Source: Rana temporaria
Taxonomy: Eukaryota > Chordata > Amphibia > Anura > Ranidae
DNA length: 64,000 nt
Assembly: GCF_905171775.1 (NCBI RefSeq)
Contig: NC_053491.1
Location: forward strand, 397,699,838 to 397,763,837
Reading direction: 5' to 3'
Every line of letters starts with the position of its first letter. The first letter of the stretch is position 1. The notes under the pieces were generated by a model. It saw nothing but the letters and a program-made list of their open reading frames with translations. It did not search any database and was not told where the DNA came from. Of this stretch, positions 33,599 to 44,482 are shown piece after piece. Made by a program: the position numbers and the translations under genes.

Positions 33599-34747
33599 CC
33601 ACTTGCCTACTGGGCATTTTTACCCCCTTCCTACCCAGGCCAATTTTCAGCTTTAATCGTTGTCACACTTTGAATGACAATTGCACGGTCATGCAACACT
33701 GTACCCAAATAATCTTTTTAGAATTTTTTTCACACAAATAGAGCTTTCTTTTGGGGGAATTTAATCATCACTGTTTTGTTGTTGTTTTGTGCTAAATAAA
33801 TGAATAAAGACTGAAAATTCTGAAAAAAACAAACAAAAAACGTTTTCATAGTTTGTTATAACATTTTGCAAACAGGTTATATTTCTCCTTCACTGATGTG
33901 CACTGATGAGGCAGCACTGATGGGCATTGTTAGGCTGCACTGATGGGCATTGATGGGCACTGATAGTCTACACTGATGGGCACTGATGAGGCAGCACTGA
34001 TGAGGAGGCACTGATGAGGCTGCACTGATAGGTGGCACTGATGGATACTGATAGGCGGCACTGATGGGGCACTGGTAGGTGGTACTGATGGGCACTGATA
34101 GGCGGCACTAATAGGTGGCACTGATGGGCACTGATAGGCAGAACTAATGGGAATGGATAGGCAGCACTGATGGGCACTTATAGGTGGCACTGATGGGCAC
34201 TGATAGGTGAAACTGATGAGGAGGCACTGATTGGCAGCATTGGTATGTACTGATTGGCAGCACTGGTGGGCACTGTTGAGACTGCACTGATAATCAGGAC
34301 ACTTATAATCAGTGCCCTGATTATTAGTGTACATGTCCCTTTTACAAGGGGATCTCCAAACTACGGCCCTCCTGCTGTTGCAGGAACTACACATCACATG
34401 ACTGTAAAGCTCTGACATTCACAGACATAAGCATGAGGGGAAGTGTAGTTCCTGAACAACTTGGGGGCCATAGTTTGGAGACCCATGCTTTACCCTAAGC
34501 TGGTTATCGGCTCTCTTCTCCTCACGTTGACAGCATGAGGAAAGGAGTACCGATAACCGGCTTCTGTTTACATCTATGATCAGCTGTGATTGGACACATC
34601 TGATCACGTGGTAAAGAGCTGCTGATTGGCTCTTTGCCTCAATCTGTGATTAGATGAAGTGTCACAGGATGCCGTCATATGACAGCGTCCCAGAACTAAC
34701 CGGCCGCACTGTAGCCGTCATTCGGCTATAGCATGGTTGACAAGTGG
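33599..34747. mobile_element. piggyBac-type element flanked by TTTA
   Basis: It starts CCACTTGCCTACTGGGC and ends GGTTGACAAGTGG, a member of the 4891-5889 family. The flanking tetramer is TTTA on both sides (33595-33598 and 34748-34751) instead of TTAA. The interior has the CACAAATAGAGCTTTCTTTT block, a minisatellite at 33893-34290 and a possible small hAT-like insertion (AAGGGGATCTCCAAACTACG to CATAGTTTGGAGACCCATG, 34336-34490). Confidence 0.78.
33893..34290. repeat. GGCACTGATGGGCACTGATAG minisatellite
   Basis: Degenerate units of about 10-22 bp, homologous to the array at 5180-5545 and at the same internal position of the host element. Minus-strand His/Gln/Cys/Pro-rich frames are its shadow. 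Confidence 0.85.
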
Positions 34748-36262
34748 TTTAAACTTTTCGTTGCCATAGATGTAAGGGTTACATCAGAATAAAACTGCTT
34801 CTAGCTGGCCAGCTTGGTAACCCTTACGTCCATGGCCGTTTCAGAAGCTGTACGTTTGTGGTTGCTTTATCACAGCCTTTCTCAACCTTTTCAACGCAAA
34901 GGAACCCTTGAAAGAACTTTCCGGCCTCAGGAAGCACCTGCTTAAAATTACTATATTCACAACTCATGATACAGTAAATTAGTATGATAATCAGTGGGAA
35001 GAATGCTCCTCACATTTGTGGTCATTGGAAAGAAGTACCCCCTTACATATAGTTTAACCACTTCAGCCCCGTAACATTTTGCTGGTCAAAGACCAGGCCA
35101 CTTTTTGCAATTTGGCACGGCGTCATTTTAAATGCCAATTGCGCGGTCGTGCGACGTGGCTCCGAAACAAAATTGATGTCCTTTTTTTTCCACAAATAGA
35201 GCTTTCTTTTGGTGGTATTCGATTACCTCTGCGTTGTTCAAAAGTAGAGCCTCAATTTTGAAAATAATTCTATATTTTTAACTTTTTGCTATAATAAACA
35301 TCCCCCAAAAATATATAAAAAACCTATTGTTCTACATATTTTTGGTAAAAAAAAACACAATAATCGTTTATTGAGTGGTTTGCACTAAAGTTATAGCGTA
35401 TACAAAATAGGGGGTAGTTTTATGGCCTTTTTCCTAACATTTTTTTTTACTAGTAATGGCGGCGATCAGCGATTTTTATCGTGACTGTGACATTATGGTG
35501 GCCACATCGGACACTTTTGACACATTTTTGGGACCATTGTCATTTTTACACCAATCAGTGCTATAAAAATGCACTGATTACTGTGAAAATGACACTGATA
35601 GTGAAGGGGTTAACCAGTAGGTGGCGCTGTAGGGGTGTTTCCTAGGGAGTGCTTCTTACTGTAAGGGGGATGGGCTGTGTGTGACACATCACATTACACG
35701 GTGCGGAGATCAGTGTCATTGTCACTAGGCAGAGCGGGGAGATGTGTGTGTTGTGTCACCGGCGCTCATCATAATTGTGAATGTATTTAGTGTTTTTCCT
35801 TATAATCAAATGGTCTGCTGCAGTATAATAAACACCTCGGAGGTGTATAAAATTTGTGAAAGAAAGAAAATATGTATGTGTATATAAATACACGTATATA
35901 TTGCTGCGCTGATCCCATAAAATGTGTGTTAAATAAATACACCAACAGCTTAAATAAATAAATAAATAAATAAATCTGCCCCAAAATAACCCTTAAATAT
36001 ATAAGAAGATCATACAAATCAAAATACCACACCATAAAAAAAAATTTGTATGTGTACACCAAGAAACAAGTGCCCAAATAAACTCAGAGACAAAAAAACT
36101 TGTGTGGGTTCCATGTGTTGAATAAACCAAAAAATATAGTGAATCTTCCACCCGTTGTGCTCCCGCCACCTATTTTTAAAATGCACACTCACCAGACCAA
36201 ACTATAGTAATCGCCTATAGGGACAACCAGCACACTGTTTCCCAGGTTATAATAGACTTTTC

Positions 36263-36532
36263 GGCCCCGTACACACGACCGAGTTTCTCGGCAGAATTCA
36301 GCCAGAAACCCGATCAGAGCCGTATTCTGCCGAGAAACCCGGTCGTGTGTACACTTTTGGCCGAGGAAGCCGACGAGGATCTCGTCGGGCCAAATAGAGA
36401 ACATGTTCTCTATTTCCTCGTTGTTCAATGGGAAATTTCGGTTTGCCGAGATCCTCGGCGGCTTCACAAGGAACTTGACGAGCAAAACAATGTGTTTTGC
36501 CCGTCGAGTTTCTCGGACGTGTGTACGGGGCC
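36263..36532. mobile_element. Harbinger-like MITE (GGCCCCGTACACACG), TSD TTC
   Basis: It starts GGCCCCGTACACACGACC and ends CGTGTGTACGGGGCC, with TTC at 36260-36262 and 36533-36535. The arms carry GAGTTTCTCGGC and GTCGAGTTTCTCGG. It is the innermost layer of a three-deep nest. Confidence 0.83.
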
Positions 36533-36837
36533 TTCCTCTCTTTGCAGCTCTCTCGCTGCATTCCTTTTGCCATGGGGTGAAATGTTTCTCTTAAGGCAAA
36601 AGGACTCTATATAGTGTAGTATGTTCGAATAATATTGCTTTATTAAAAAGAATGTTAAGATGCACTCACATTGGGTTGTGCCTGTCCGAACAGCACCGGT
36701 CTCTCCAGCGTTACCGAGCTCCACTAACGTTCTGTGTATTATCCGCCGGCTTGCGCTCCACGCCTCGGTTCATAAGCGGTTCAGCGTCAGGGGTTTCATG
36801 TGACGTAGTTCCGCCTAAACAGTTTACCCAGAACCCT

Positions 36838-36870
36838 CTACGCGTTTCGCAAGCATCGTTGTGTCATCAG
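36838..36870 (-). other. CTGATGA...GAAACGCG motif (hammerhead-like core)
   Basis: Read on the minus strand: CTGATGA (36864-36870), 15 bases, then GAAAC (36844-36848) and GCG. The spacer pairs only weakly, so this copy looks decayed. See the copies at 40161 and 47091. Confidence 0.3.
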
Positions 36871-37415
36871 GAATCTGTAGCGGGGAGATGCTTGTTTACA
36901 TTAGCATCTCCCCACTATATCTCTCTGTGAGACGATCGCGGGTATCCCCTCGGCGCTTGAGTCCACGTAACCCACGGTCAGGCTCACGGAGATCACGGCA
37001 GGGTCGCAAGCACGGCGGCGGCGCGCGTGCGACCACACGCGGCATCTTAAAGGGAAAGTACCTGTACGCCCTTATGCCTGTCCATGCCATTCTGTTGACG
37101 TAAATAGGCGTGCGTGGGTAAAAGATCATTGGGAGCTTATCTGAGAGGAAGAAATTGTTCATTGCTCAAGAAGCCCCTAACAACTTCTGGAGGAACCCTG
37201 ATTTAGAAACCCTTCTTTAGCGTCTGAAAACTCAAAGCCACCTGATAACCAGGATTTCCTGTAATGATAAATTAATGTGATGGCCGCTAACAAGCCACCT
37301 ATCAACATCATTCATAACATTTACACAGCTCCCCAGCGCTGCCAAAGCTGCTTGTTGGGAATGTAATAATAAGACAGCAGTAATTCTACAGGCCTTGTAC
37401 TTTCAAAATTGTAAG

Positions 37416-37928
37416 CAGGGCCGCCATCAGGAATTGTGAGGCCCCTTACACAGCTTTAGGCATGGGCTCCCTGGAGCAGAAAACCCGGAGGGGGGAGGGG
37501 TGCTGCCGCCTCAAATTGAGAAGCGGGGGGGCTGCCACGAATTGAGAAGCGGGGGGGGGTGCCATGAATTGTGGGGGTTGCCCTGGGGACCTCTGGGCCC
37601 CTTACAAAAAAGAGAAAAAAATTAAATATATATATATATAAAAAAGGTGGGGTAGCCATCCGGGGCCCTGGGGACCTCAAAGCCCTTTAATAATAATAAA
37701 AAATATATATAAAATGTATTTTTTTATAAAGACCTCTGGGCCCTTTAATTAAAAAAAAAATACATAAAAAAAGACAGGGCCCCGGTTGCCATCCGGGGCC
37801 CTGTGGACCTCCGGGCCCTTTAATAAAAAATAAATTTAAAAAAATATGTATAAAAAAAAAAAAAGGGGGAGGTGCCATCCAGGGCCCCTTACAGGTGTAC
37901 TGCCTGTACCCCCCTGATGGCGGCCCTG
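37416..37928. mobile_element. hAT-type element with 8-bp TSD
   Basis: It starts CAGGGCCGCCATCAGG and ends CCTGATGGCGGCCCTG, a 16-bp perfect inverted terminus. Perfect duplications ATTGTAAG lie at 37408-37415 and 37929-37936. The interior consists of degenerate GGGGCCCTGGGGACCTC units separated by A/T-rich runs. There is no transposase. Confidence 0.92.
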
Positions 37929-37936
37929 ATTGTAAG

Positions 37937-39011
37937 TGAAACGATAATTGACAAAAAAGTTAAAAATAGCAAACCATCTGAGGTGAAAAAAGATGGAGGA
38001 AAGGCATGGCAGCAAAAGAGTTAGTCTTTAGCCATATATGATTTATTTAACCAATTAAAATGTTAATTTTTCTTTCATGCAATCATGCTAATAATATTCT
38101 GCTTGTAGACAACCGAGAGAAGCCTTGTCCTTGTTCCTCTGTAAGTTATTGCTGCCTCTCACAGTGGTTTGCACAGAGCGTCAATCTCTGTCATGTGGAA
38201 ATGTTGGCAATGTGCTTAGATTTATTGTACGGGGTTACAGCTGTATTTTACTGGAGGAGGGGGGACAGTTCTACTTTTTAAGAGATGGTGGGGGACACAG
38301 TACTTATTACATCACTGAAACTGATTATATGATTGTAGCAAAGGTAAGTCCCGCACCACTGTCTTCTTCCGGTACTGTGGGGGTTAATAGCTTTGATTCT
38401 CTCTGGGTTCAGCTGGACAGAAGATGATCCGAGAGAGACACGCCCCTTCTTGCCCACTCCTCCATTAAGAAAAGTTATTTCACAGAGTATACTGCCTATA
38501 AAAGCATCTATGAATGGAGGAAGGAATCCTGTCACTGATCAGACTCTCCTCCACTCACCGATTGTGTTACAGGCAGTGTAATCAGTGAAAGAAAAAAGAA
38601 AAACACACCCCACCAGAAGAAAGGTGAGAGAAGGGTTTAAAGTAGAACTGTAAGCAAAACTTTTTGTTTTGTTTTGGATAGGGTAAAGGAGGGTTATAAG
38701 CCCTGTCAGATTATTATTTTTTGCCATTTGTGTCCCATTGCAAAGATTTCCGTTCACTTCCTGTACCATAACCAAACCGGAAGTGAGAGAAAATCCCTGC
38801 AAATTAAGGAAATTCTTTAGGGACCCCCAGGTTGCCAGAACTAGTGTCCCCGTTGGAAGATTTCCCCGTTATTACTTTTCTGGGGACAACCCAAAATGTG
38901 GGATTTTCTTCTACTTTCACTTTCAATGATTACAGTAAACAAGACAAATAGAGAGGGTGAATCTCCCTAATGGGGGCACAGAGAGCAGAGAGAGTTTTGC
39001 CCCGTTATACT
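37937..39011. other. Gene-free stretch with part of a further dispersed repeat
   Basis: From 38638 (AAAGTAGAACTG) to 39005 there is repeat-like sequence with GGGTTATAAGCCCTGTCAG, CACTTCCTGTACCATAACC and CTACTTTCACTTTCAATGAT blocks. It is cut by the TTAA element at 39016, and I did not find its right end. The part before 38638 is unclassified. Confidence 0.4.
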
Positions 39012-39015
39012 TTAA

Positions 39016-39995
39016 CCACTTACCCCCCGGACCATATTGCTGCCCAAAGACCAGAGTACTTTTTGCGATTCGTGACTGCGTCGCTTTAACTGACAATTGC
39101 GCGGTCGTGCGACGTGGCTCCCAAACAAAATTGGCGTCCTTTTTTTCCCACAAATAGAGCTTTCTTTTGGTGGTATTTGATCACCTCTGCGTTTTTTATT
39201 TTTTGCGCTATAAACAAAAATAGAGCGACAATTTTGAAAAAAAATAATATTTTTTACTTTTTGCTGTAATAAATATCCCCCAAAAATATATAAAAAAACA
39301 TTTTTTTCCTCAGTTTAGGCTGATACGTATTCTTCTACATATTTTTCGTAAAAAAAATCGCAATAAGCGTTTATTGATTGGTTTGCGCAAAAGTTATAGC
39401 GTTTACAAAATAGGGGGTATTTTTATGTCATTTTTATTAATATATATTTTTTACTAGTAATGGCGGCGATCAGTGATTTTTTTTCGGTACTGCGACGTTA
39501 TGGCGGACACTTCGGACACGTTTGACACATTTTTGGAACCATTGGCATTTTTATAGCGATCAGTGCTATAAAAATGCATTGGATTACTATAAAAATGCCA
39601 CTGGCAGTGAAGGGGTTAACACTAGGGGGCGGGGAAGGGGTTAAGTATGCCTGGGTGTGTTCTTACTGTGGGGGGGGGGGGGTGGCCTCACTAGGGGAAA
39701 CACTGATCCTCTGTTCATACATTGTATGAACAGAAGATCAGCATTTCCCCTGCTGACAGGACCGAGAGCTGTGTGTTTACACACACAGCTCCCGGTCCCC
39801 GCTCTGTACCGAGCGATCGCGTGTGCCCGGCGGCGATCGCGCCCGCCGGGCACACGCACGGGAGTCGGGGGCGAGCGGGGGGCGTGCGTGCGCGCGCCCC
39901 TAGTGGCGGCTGAGAGAGAGGACGTTATACTACGTGCTCTCGCCCAGCCGAGCCGACCTGCCGACGTAGAACGGCGGTGCACGGTCGGCTAGTGG
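39016..39995. mobile_element. piggyBac-type element, well-preserved copy
   Basis: It starts CCACTTACCCCCCGG and ends GGTCGGCTAGTGG, with TTAA at 39012-39015 and 39996-39999. The left half has GCGCGGTCGTGCGACGTGGC, CACAAATAGAGCTTTCTTTT and CAAAATAGGGGGTA; the right half is very GC-rich (GCCCGGCGGCGATCGCGCCC near 39826). Both strands carry ORFs of about 110 codons at 39641-39992 that come from its palindromic GC-rich end. Confidence 0.85.
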
Positions 39996-39999
39996 TTAA

Positions 40000-40779
40000 A
40001 TAAGTAGGACTTTTAATTGTACATTGAAAAGAAAGCCATATTTATTACAAAAGGTAAAAAGTACAATCCATATATACATAGTGACCATAAATGTATATTC
40101 TTTAAAATAATCCTTGATCATATCATTTCACAAATTGTAGTGATCAACAAATGGACCCTTCGATCAACGCGTTTCACAATAAACTTGCTTCTTCAGAATT
40201 CACGCCACAATGTATACATGTAATGATCCTCTCTGGGAAATAAATAGGGGGCTCACACTATATTGATCCCACAGGAGCAGCCATCTCTGTCCATTTGGCT
40301 GTGTATGCTGACACTCACCTGTCACAGGATTTGTTTTTTGGGGGGTTCCTGTTGGACCAATATAGTGTGAGCCCTGCTGGTTTCCTTGGGGGAACTGTGG
40401 ATTTAAGGGGACCGCAGGATCCTTCTGTATTGTATTGTGTTAAAGTAAGACAAATATATATATTTATTTTCCTCTAAATTTTTATATGGGGTGTAATATT
40501 ACGCCCCCCTCTTGATTGATGGAATGGAATCTACCTATTTACATCTTGGAGTCCTAACAGTGCTGTATTCTGAAAATATCCTGAAGGTAGACCTTTGTGG
40601 CCCCTGGATGATATTTATTTCCCAGAGTGGATCATCACACATATACAGTACATGTAGTGTGTACATCGTGCAATGTGTCATCAAAGGTGCCATGTGTTCA
40701 TCACTAGAATTTGTGAAATTTTATGATCAAGTGGTATAGGGAACCACCCTGTTTAATTACATAATTTAGTCACCCTGTT
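40000..40779. other. Unclassified repeat-like stretch carrying a GAAACGCGTT motif
   Basis: Blocks GGGGGCTCACACTATATTGA (40248) and CCAATATAGTGTGAGCCC (40357) are inverted relative to each other, enclosing about 90 bases. The motif at 40161-40196 lies to the left. I could not define the element ends. Confidence 0.35.
40161..40196 (-). other. CTGAAGA...GAAACGCGTT motif (hammerhead-like core)
   Basis: On the minus strand: CTGAAGA (40190-40196), a 14-base spacer able to pair GCAA with TTGT, then GAAAC (40171-40175) and GCGTT. This matches the conserved core order of a hammerhead ribozyme with stem II between the two blocks. The cleavage-site arm was not identified. Confidence 0.35.
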
Positions 40780-40787
40780 GCCATGAT

Positions 40788-41014
40788 CAGGGACGGACTT
40801 ACCATTGGGCTTGACTGGGCTCAAGCCCATGGGCCCTGCCCAATAGGGGGCCCCCATGAGGAGGAAGCAGGAAGTGGATGAAGAGGTAAGAAGTCCATCC
40901 AGCGGTAGCACCCCCCCCCCCCCTGCTCAACAACTTCGATCTCGGCTCCAGGGGGCCCCTTCAATCAATCAACACTCAAGCCCAGGGGCCCCCACCACCC
41001 TAAGTCCTGCCCTG
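40788..41014. mobile_element. Short hAT-type MITE with 8-bp TSD
   Basis: It starts CAGGGACGGACTTA and ends TAAGTCCTGCCCTG, with perfect duplications GCCATGAT at 40780-40787 and 41015-41022. The 227-bp interior has GGGCCCCC-type inverted words. Confidence 0.92.
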
Positions 41015-41022
41015 GCCATGAT

Positions 41023-41680
41023 GTCTTTTGTAGTAAACTACAAAATATGGTGATTTTCTTATCTTTATTTAGGATATTTTTTCAATTGAGTAATAATAAA
41101 ACAAGTGTACCCAATGTACTGTGGGTATGACATCCCAATGTGATTATCCCAGTCATCACAAGTTATACTTGATGATTATGATGATGTTGTCTTCATAAGA
41201 AGCGTACACATCTTTTCTGTCAATACAAAGGCTTCTGCTGACCTTCCAGCAATTACTACACTTTGTGCAGAAGCGAGGTCACCAAATACCTTTAGAAACA
41301 CAATTCCACTATCTGGAGGCATTCATATTGAGTTCCCTTTTCAAGTTGTGCCCCTCTGACCCATATTATTTCAGCTCTGGGTATAACAATAAATAAATGA
41401 GAAACATGAAAATAGAACATTGTCAGTTTTTCAAACTCTCGAAATGCCTTTCATAAGTGTTCCTATTCCAAATGGAGAACTATACATATCATTATCATAA
41501 TGCCATCATTACCTAGATTATGCAGAACATATTCAGATAGTGTTTTCTTAGCAAACTGGATCACATGGACTACAAAGGCTGCAGTTATTTCTCTGTTTAA
41601 CACTGAAAGCATTAAAGAAAAATTCTAAAATTATGTGACCCCTCAAAGCACCCAAAAAAAAAATCAGGCGGCGATGCGTG
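41023..41680. other. Gene-free intronic stretch
   Basis: AT-rich; no recognised element. Confidence 0.35.
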
Positions 41681-42565
41681 CGCTGGATCCCGGACCTGGA
41701 TGAAGAGATCTTCTCATCGTTGGACCCCGGCGGAGAGGAGATCACCCGTCGCATGATACCGACAGCGTTGGAGCGGAGACCGGGAGTGGATTACTACAAT
41801 GTACAAGGTACAAGGTACAATGTACATTAGCAATTCACATAGGGGGGGCCGGGATCTGGGGGTCCCCTTTGTTAAAGGGGTCTTCCAGATTCCGATAAGC
41901 CCCCCGCCTGCAGACCCCCACAACCACTGAGCAAGGGTTGTGGGGATGAGACCCTTGTCCCCATCAACATGGGGACATAGTGCTTTGAGGGGTCACAGAC
42001 CCCCAAAGCATACTTCCAATGTTGAGGGCATGTGGCCTGCTCTCTCGTCCCCCCCTCTTTTCCTGCGGCCTGCCAGGTTGCGTACTCGGGTAAGGGGTCT
42101 GGTGTGGATTTTTGGGGGAACTCCACGCCATTTTTTTTTATTTGGGGTGGAGATTCCCTTAAAATCCACACCAGACCTGAAGGGTCTGGAATGGATATTT
42201 GGGGGGAACCCCACGTAATTTAAAAAAAATTGATGTGGGGGTCCCCTTAATATCCATTCCAGATCTGAAGGGCCTGGTAAATGAATTTGGGGAGACCCCC
42301 ATGCTTTTTTTTTATTTTTATGAATGCCTTTTCTCTGAATTGCCAGGAGCCAACAATTCATTATAGCTGCGCGTGATTTTGAATGTTTTTTTTCCCTTCA
42401 GAAATGACACTTTGTGCAGGGACAGTTCTAAGCAAGGGAAACATGCACTATTTTACAGGCATACTATACACCCCCCATGGTACAAAATTTAAAGGAATAT
42501 TTCACTTTTATTGTTTCACTTTAAGCATTATTAAATTCACTGCTCCCGAAAAAGTTGAGAAATGC
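41681..42565. repeat. Dispersed repeat with tandem CCAGACCTGAAGGG(T/C)CTGG units
   Basis: Between 42090 and 42310 units of about 80 bp recur: GGTCCCCTTAA/GATTCCCTTAAAATCCA, CCAGACCTGAAGGGTCTGG, ATGGATATTTGGGGGGAACC, then a T-rich run. Upstream is a GGGATCTGGGGGTCCCC region with inverted words. Downstream comes TTTTATTGTTTCACTTTAAGC, a block repeated at 44572-44593. Frames on both strands are shadows. Confidence 0.6.
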
Positions 42566-42710
42566 TGTAGTAGATGATCATTGGCAGTGTCTCATCCCCC
42601 TAATACAGTAGAATATCATTGGCAGTATCTTGTCTCAGTAAAAAAGTAGATCATCGGCAGTGTCATCAACATTAGCAGTATCTTGTCCTTATCCAGTAGA
42701 CCATGGGTAT
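42566..42710. repeat. Short degenerate tandem repeat (GTAGATCATTGGCAGTGTC)
   Basis: Three to four imperfect units of AGTAGAT(G)ATCATTGGCAGT followed by TCTTGTC or TCTCATC, about 45 bp each. Confidence 0.5.
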
Positions 42711-43282
42711 TGAATTAAAATTCATAGATGATAAGAGGTCGGAGTGTTGGCAAGTGCTGTTAGTTTGCCTGGCACTAGATGTCTTTGTTACTATTATGGT
42801 ATGGTAAGGGGAAAGTCGTATTTAGGTGATAGCTCCCCTTTTAGAGAAAACCTTCCTTTAGTGATGTAAAAGGTGGAGTTAGTGCCCATATAAATGCCAG
42901 CTGTGCGTGGGGCCAGGTCAGAGTCTGGGGTATGGCAACAGGACACCCCAGAGCTGATAAAATGTAGTCCTATACAGAGGCGACACAACTTTGCAGGGCT
43001 GAATTCCTAGGTGAAACCTGGGGTGGAACAGATCATGTGAGGAAAAGCTGTAGTCTCCTTGTCGTCCCTGATCTTATTCTGTGTGCTTAAGGCCTTGGAG
43101 GCCTGGACAGAATCCTCTTATGTGAGTAGTGGTGAAAGCCTGGTGATGAGTACGTAATTTGGTAGCGTGCTTGGCTGGGACATTGGGAAGAGACTGATAT
43201 ACTTACAGAAGCAACTTGTTCCCCCTGACCCTCAACTGCAAGTCTTGGTGATGGAAGCTTAGTGCTGTGGACTTAGTAGTCC
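42711..43282. other. Gene-free intronic stretch, unclassified
   Basis: Mixed composition, no ends or domains recognised. It directly abuts the truncated left edge of the next element. Confidence 0.3.
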
Positions 43283-44478
43283 TGACAAAAATCGCAGATC
43301 GCCGCCATTGCTAGTAAAAAAAAGAATAAAAAAAATTTCAGAATTCTATCCCCATATTTTGTAGCCGCTATAACTTTTGTGCAAGCCAATCACTATACGC
43401 TTATTGCAATTCCCCCCCCCTAAAATATGTAGAAGAATATGTATTGGCCTAAACTGAGAAAAAAATAGTTAAAAAAAAAAAATGGGATCTTTATTATAGC
43501 AAAAAGTAAAAAATATTGGGCCAGATTCAGGTAGACTTACGACGGGCGTATTAGTAGATACGCCGTCGTAAGTCCGAATCCCCACCGTCGTATATTTAAG
43601 CGTATTCTCAAACTGAGATACGCTTAAATATTGCTAAGATACGACCGGCGTAAGTCTCCTACGCCGTCGTATCTTAACTGCATATTTACGCTGGCCGCTA
43701 GGGGCGTGTACGCTGATTTACGCCTAGAATATGTAAATCAGCTAGATACACCTATTCACGAACGTACACCCCGGCCGTCGCAGTAAAGATACGCCGTTTA
43801 CGTAAGGGATTTTCAGGCGTAAAGATAAACCACCAAAAAGATGGCACAGCCAATGTTAAGTATGGACGTCGGAACCGCGTCAAATTTTTCAAGTTTTACG
43901 TCGTTTGCGTAACTCGTCCGTGAATGGGGCTGGCCGTAAGTTACGTTCACGTCGAAAGCATTGACGATTTGCCGACGTCATTTGAAGCATGCGCACTGGG
44001 ATACGTCCACGAACGGCGCATGCGCCGTTCGATCGAAACGTAATTTACATGGGGTCACACCTAATATACATAAAACACGCCCACAGCTTCAACATTTGAA
44101 TTAGGCGGCCCTAATACGCTACGCCGCCGTAACTTCTGGCACAAAATCTTTGAGAATACCATACTCGCCTCTCAAAGTTACGGCGGTGTAGCGTATAGGA
44201 GATACGCTACGCCCACCTAAAGGTATGTGAATCTAGCCCATTGTGTTTTTTTTTCAAAATTGTCACTCTTTTTTAGTTTATAGTGCAAAAAAATAAAAAC
44301 CGCAGAGGTGATCAAATACCACCAAAAGAAATCTCTATTTGTGGAAAAATAAGGACGTCAATCTTGTTTGGGTGCCACGTCGCAACAACCGCGCAATTTT
44401 CATTTAAAGTGTGACAGTGCCGAAAGCTGAAATTTTGCCTGGGCAGGAAGGGGGTATATGTGCCCAGTAAGCAAGTGG
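43283..44478. mobile_element. 5'-truncated piggyBac-type element, reversed, with nested element
   Basis: The right end is GCAAGTGG followed by TTAA (44479-44482); reversed, it matches the starts of 4891 and 33599. The left part begins abruptly at ATCGCAGATCGCCGCC and lacks the usual other half. The copy is split at 43518-44239 by a GGGCCAGATTC-family element. Confidence 0.75.
43518..44239. mobile_element. GGGCCAGATTC-family TIR element, TSD ATT
   Basis: It starts GGGCCAGATTCAGG and ends GTGAATCTAGCCC, with perfect ATT at 43515-43517 and 44240-44242. The host sequence reads across the two sides (AAAATATT to TTGTGTTTTT), as in the homologous run near 54800. Confidence 0.85.
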
Positions 44479-44482
44479 TTAA

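Larger units (their letters stand above)
35058..37118. mobile_element. piggyBac-type element inserted in the hAT copy, itself interrupted
   Basis: The left end CCACTTCAGCCCC follows TTAA (35054-35057). The left 700 bp match the 39016-39995 element (GCGCGGTCGTGCGACGTGGC, CACAAATAGAGCTTTCTTTT, TACTAGTAATGGCGGCGATC). The right part (GTACGCCCTTATGCCTGTCC to GCGTGCGTGG, 37060-37118) has the right-end look of that family; the right TTAA is mutated. Between about 35770 and 36900 lies other repeat sequence with a (AAAT)n run at 35953-35976, a MITE at 36263-36532 and a CTGATGA...GAAAC motif. Confidence 0.6.
34873..37214. mobile_element. Old hAT-type element interrupted by later insertions
   Basis: Left CAGCCTTTCTCAACC and right GATTTAGAAACCCTT are diverged inverted ends of the common TTCTCAACC type. 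The 8-bp flanks are CTTTATCA (34865-34872) and CTTTAGCG (37215-37222), 5 of 8 alike. The middle 35058-37118 is a TTAA-type element, so only about 280 bp are hAT sequence. The weak TSD makes this less secure than the other hAT calls. Confidence 0.5.

Noticed and set aside
33877..34418. Minus-strand ORFs of up to 162 codons
   Set aside because: Shadow of the homologous minisatellite at 33893-34290.
38105..38142. Possible micro-exon between CTTGTAG and GTAAGT
   Set aside because: Splice-like words only; no gene context or coding similarity.
39641..39992. Pair of ~110-codon ORFs on opposite strands
   Set aside because: They come from the GC-rich palindromic end of a piggyBac-type element.
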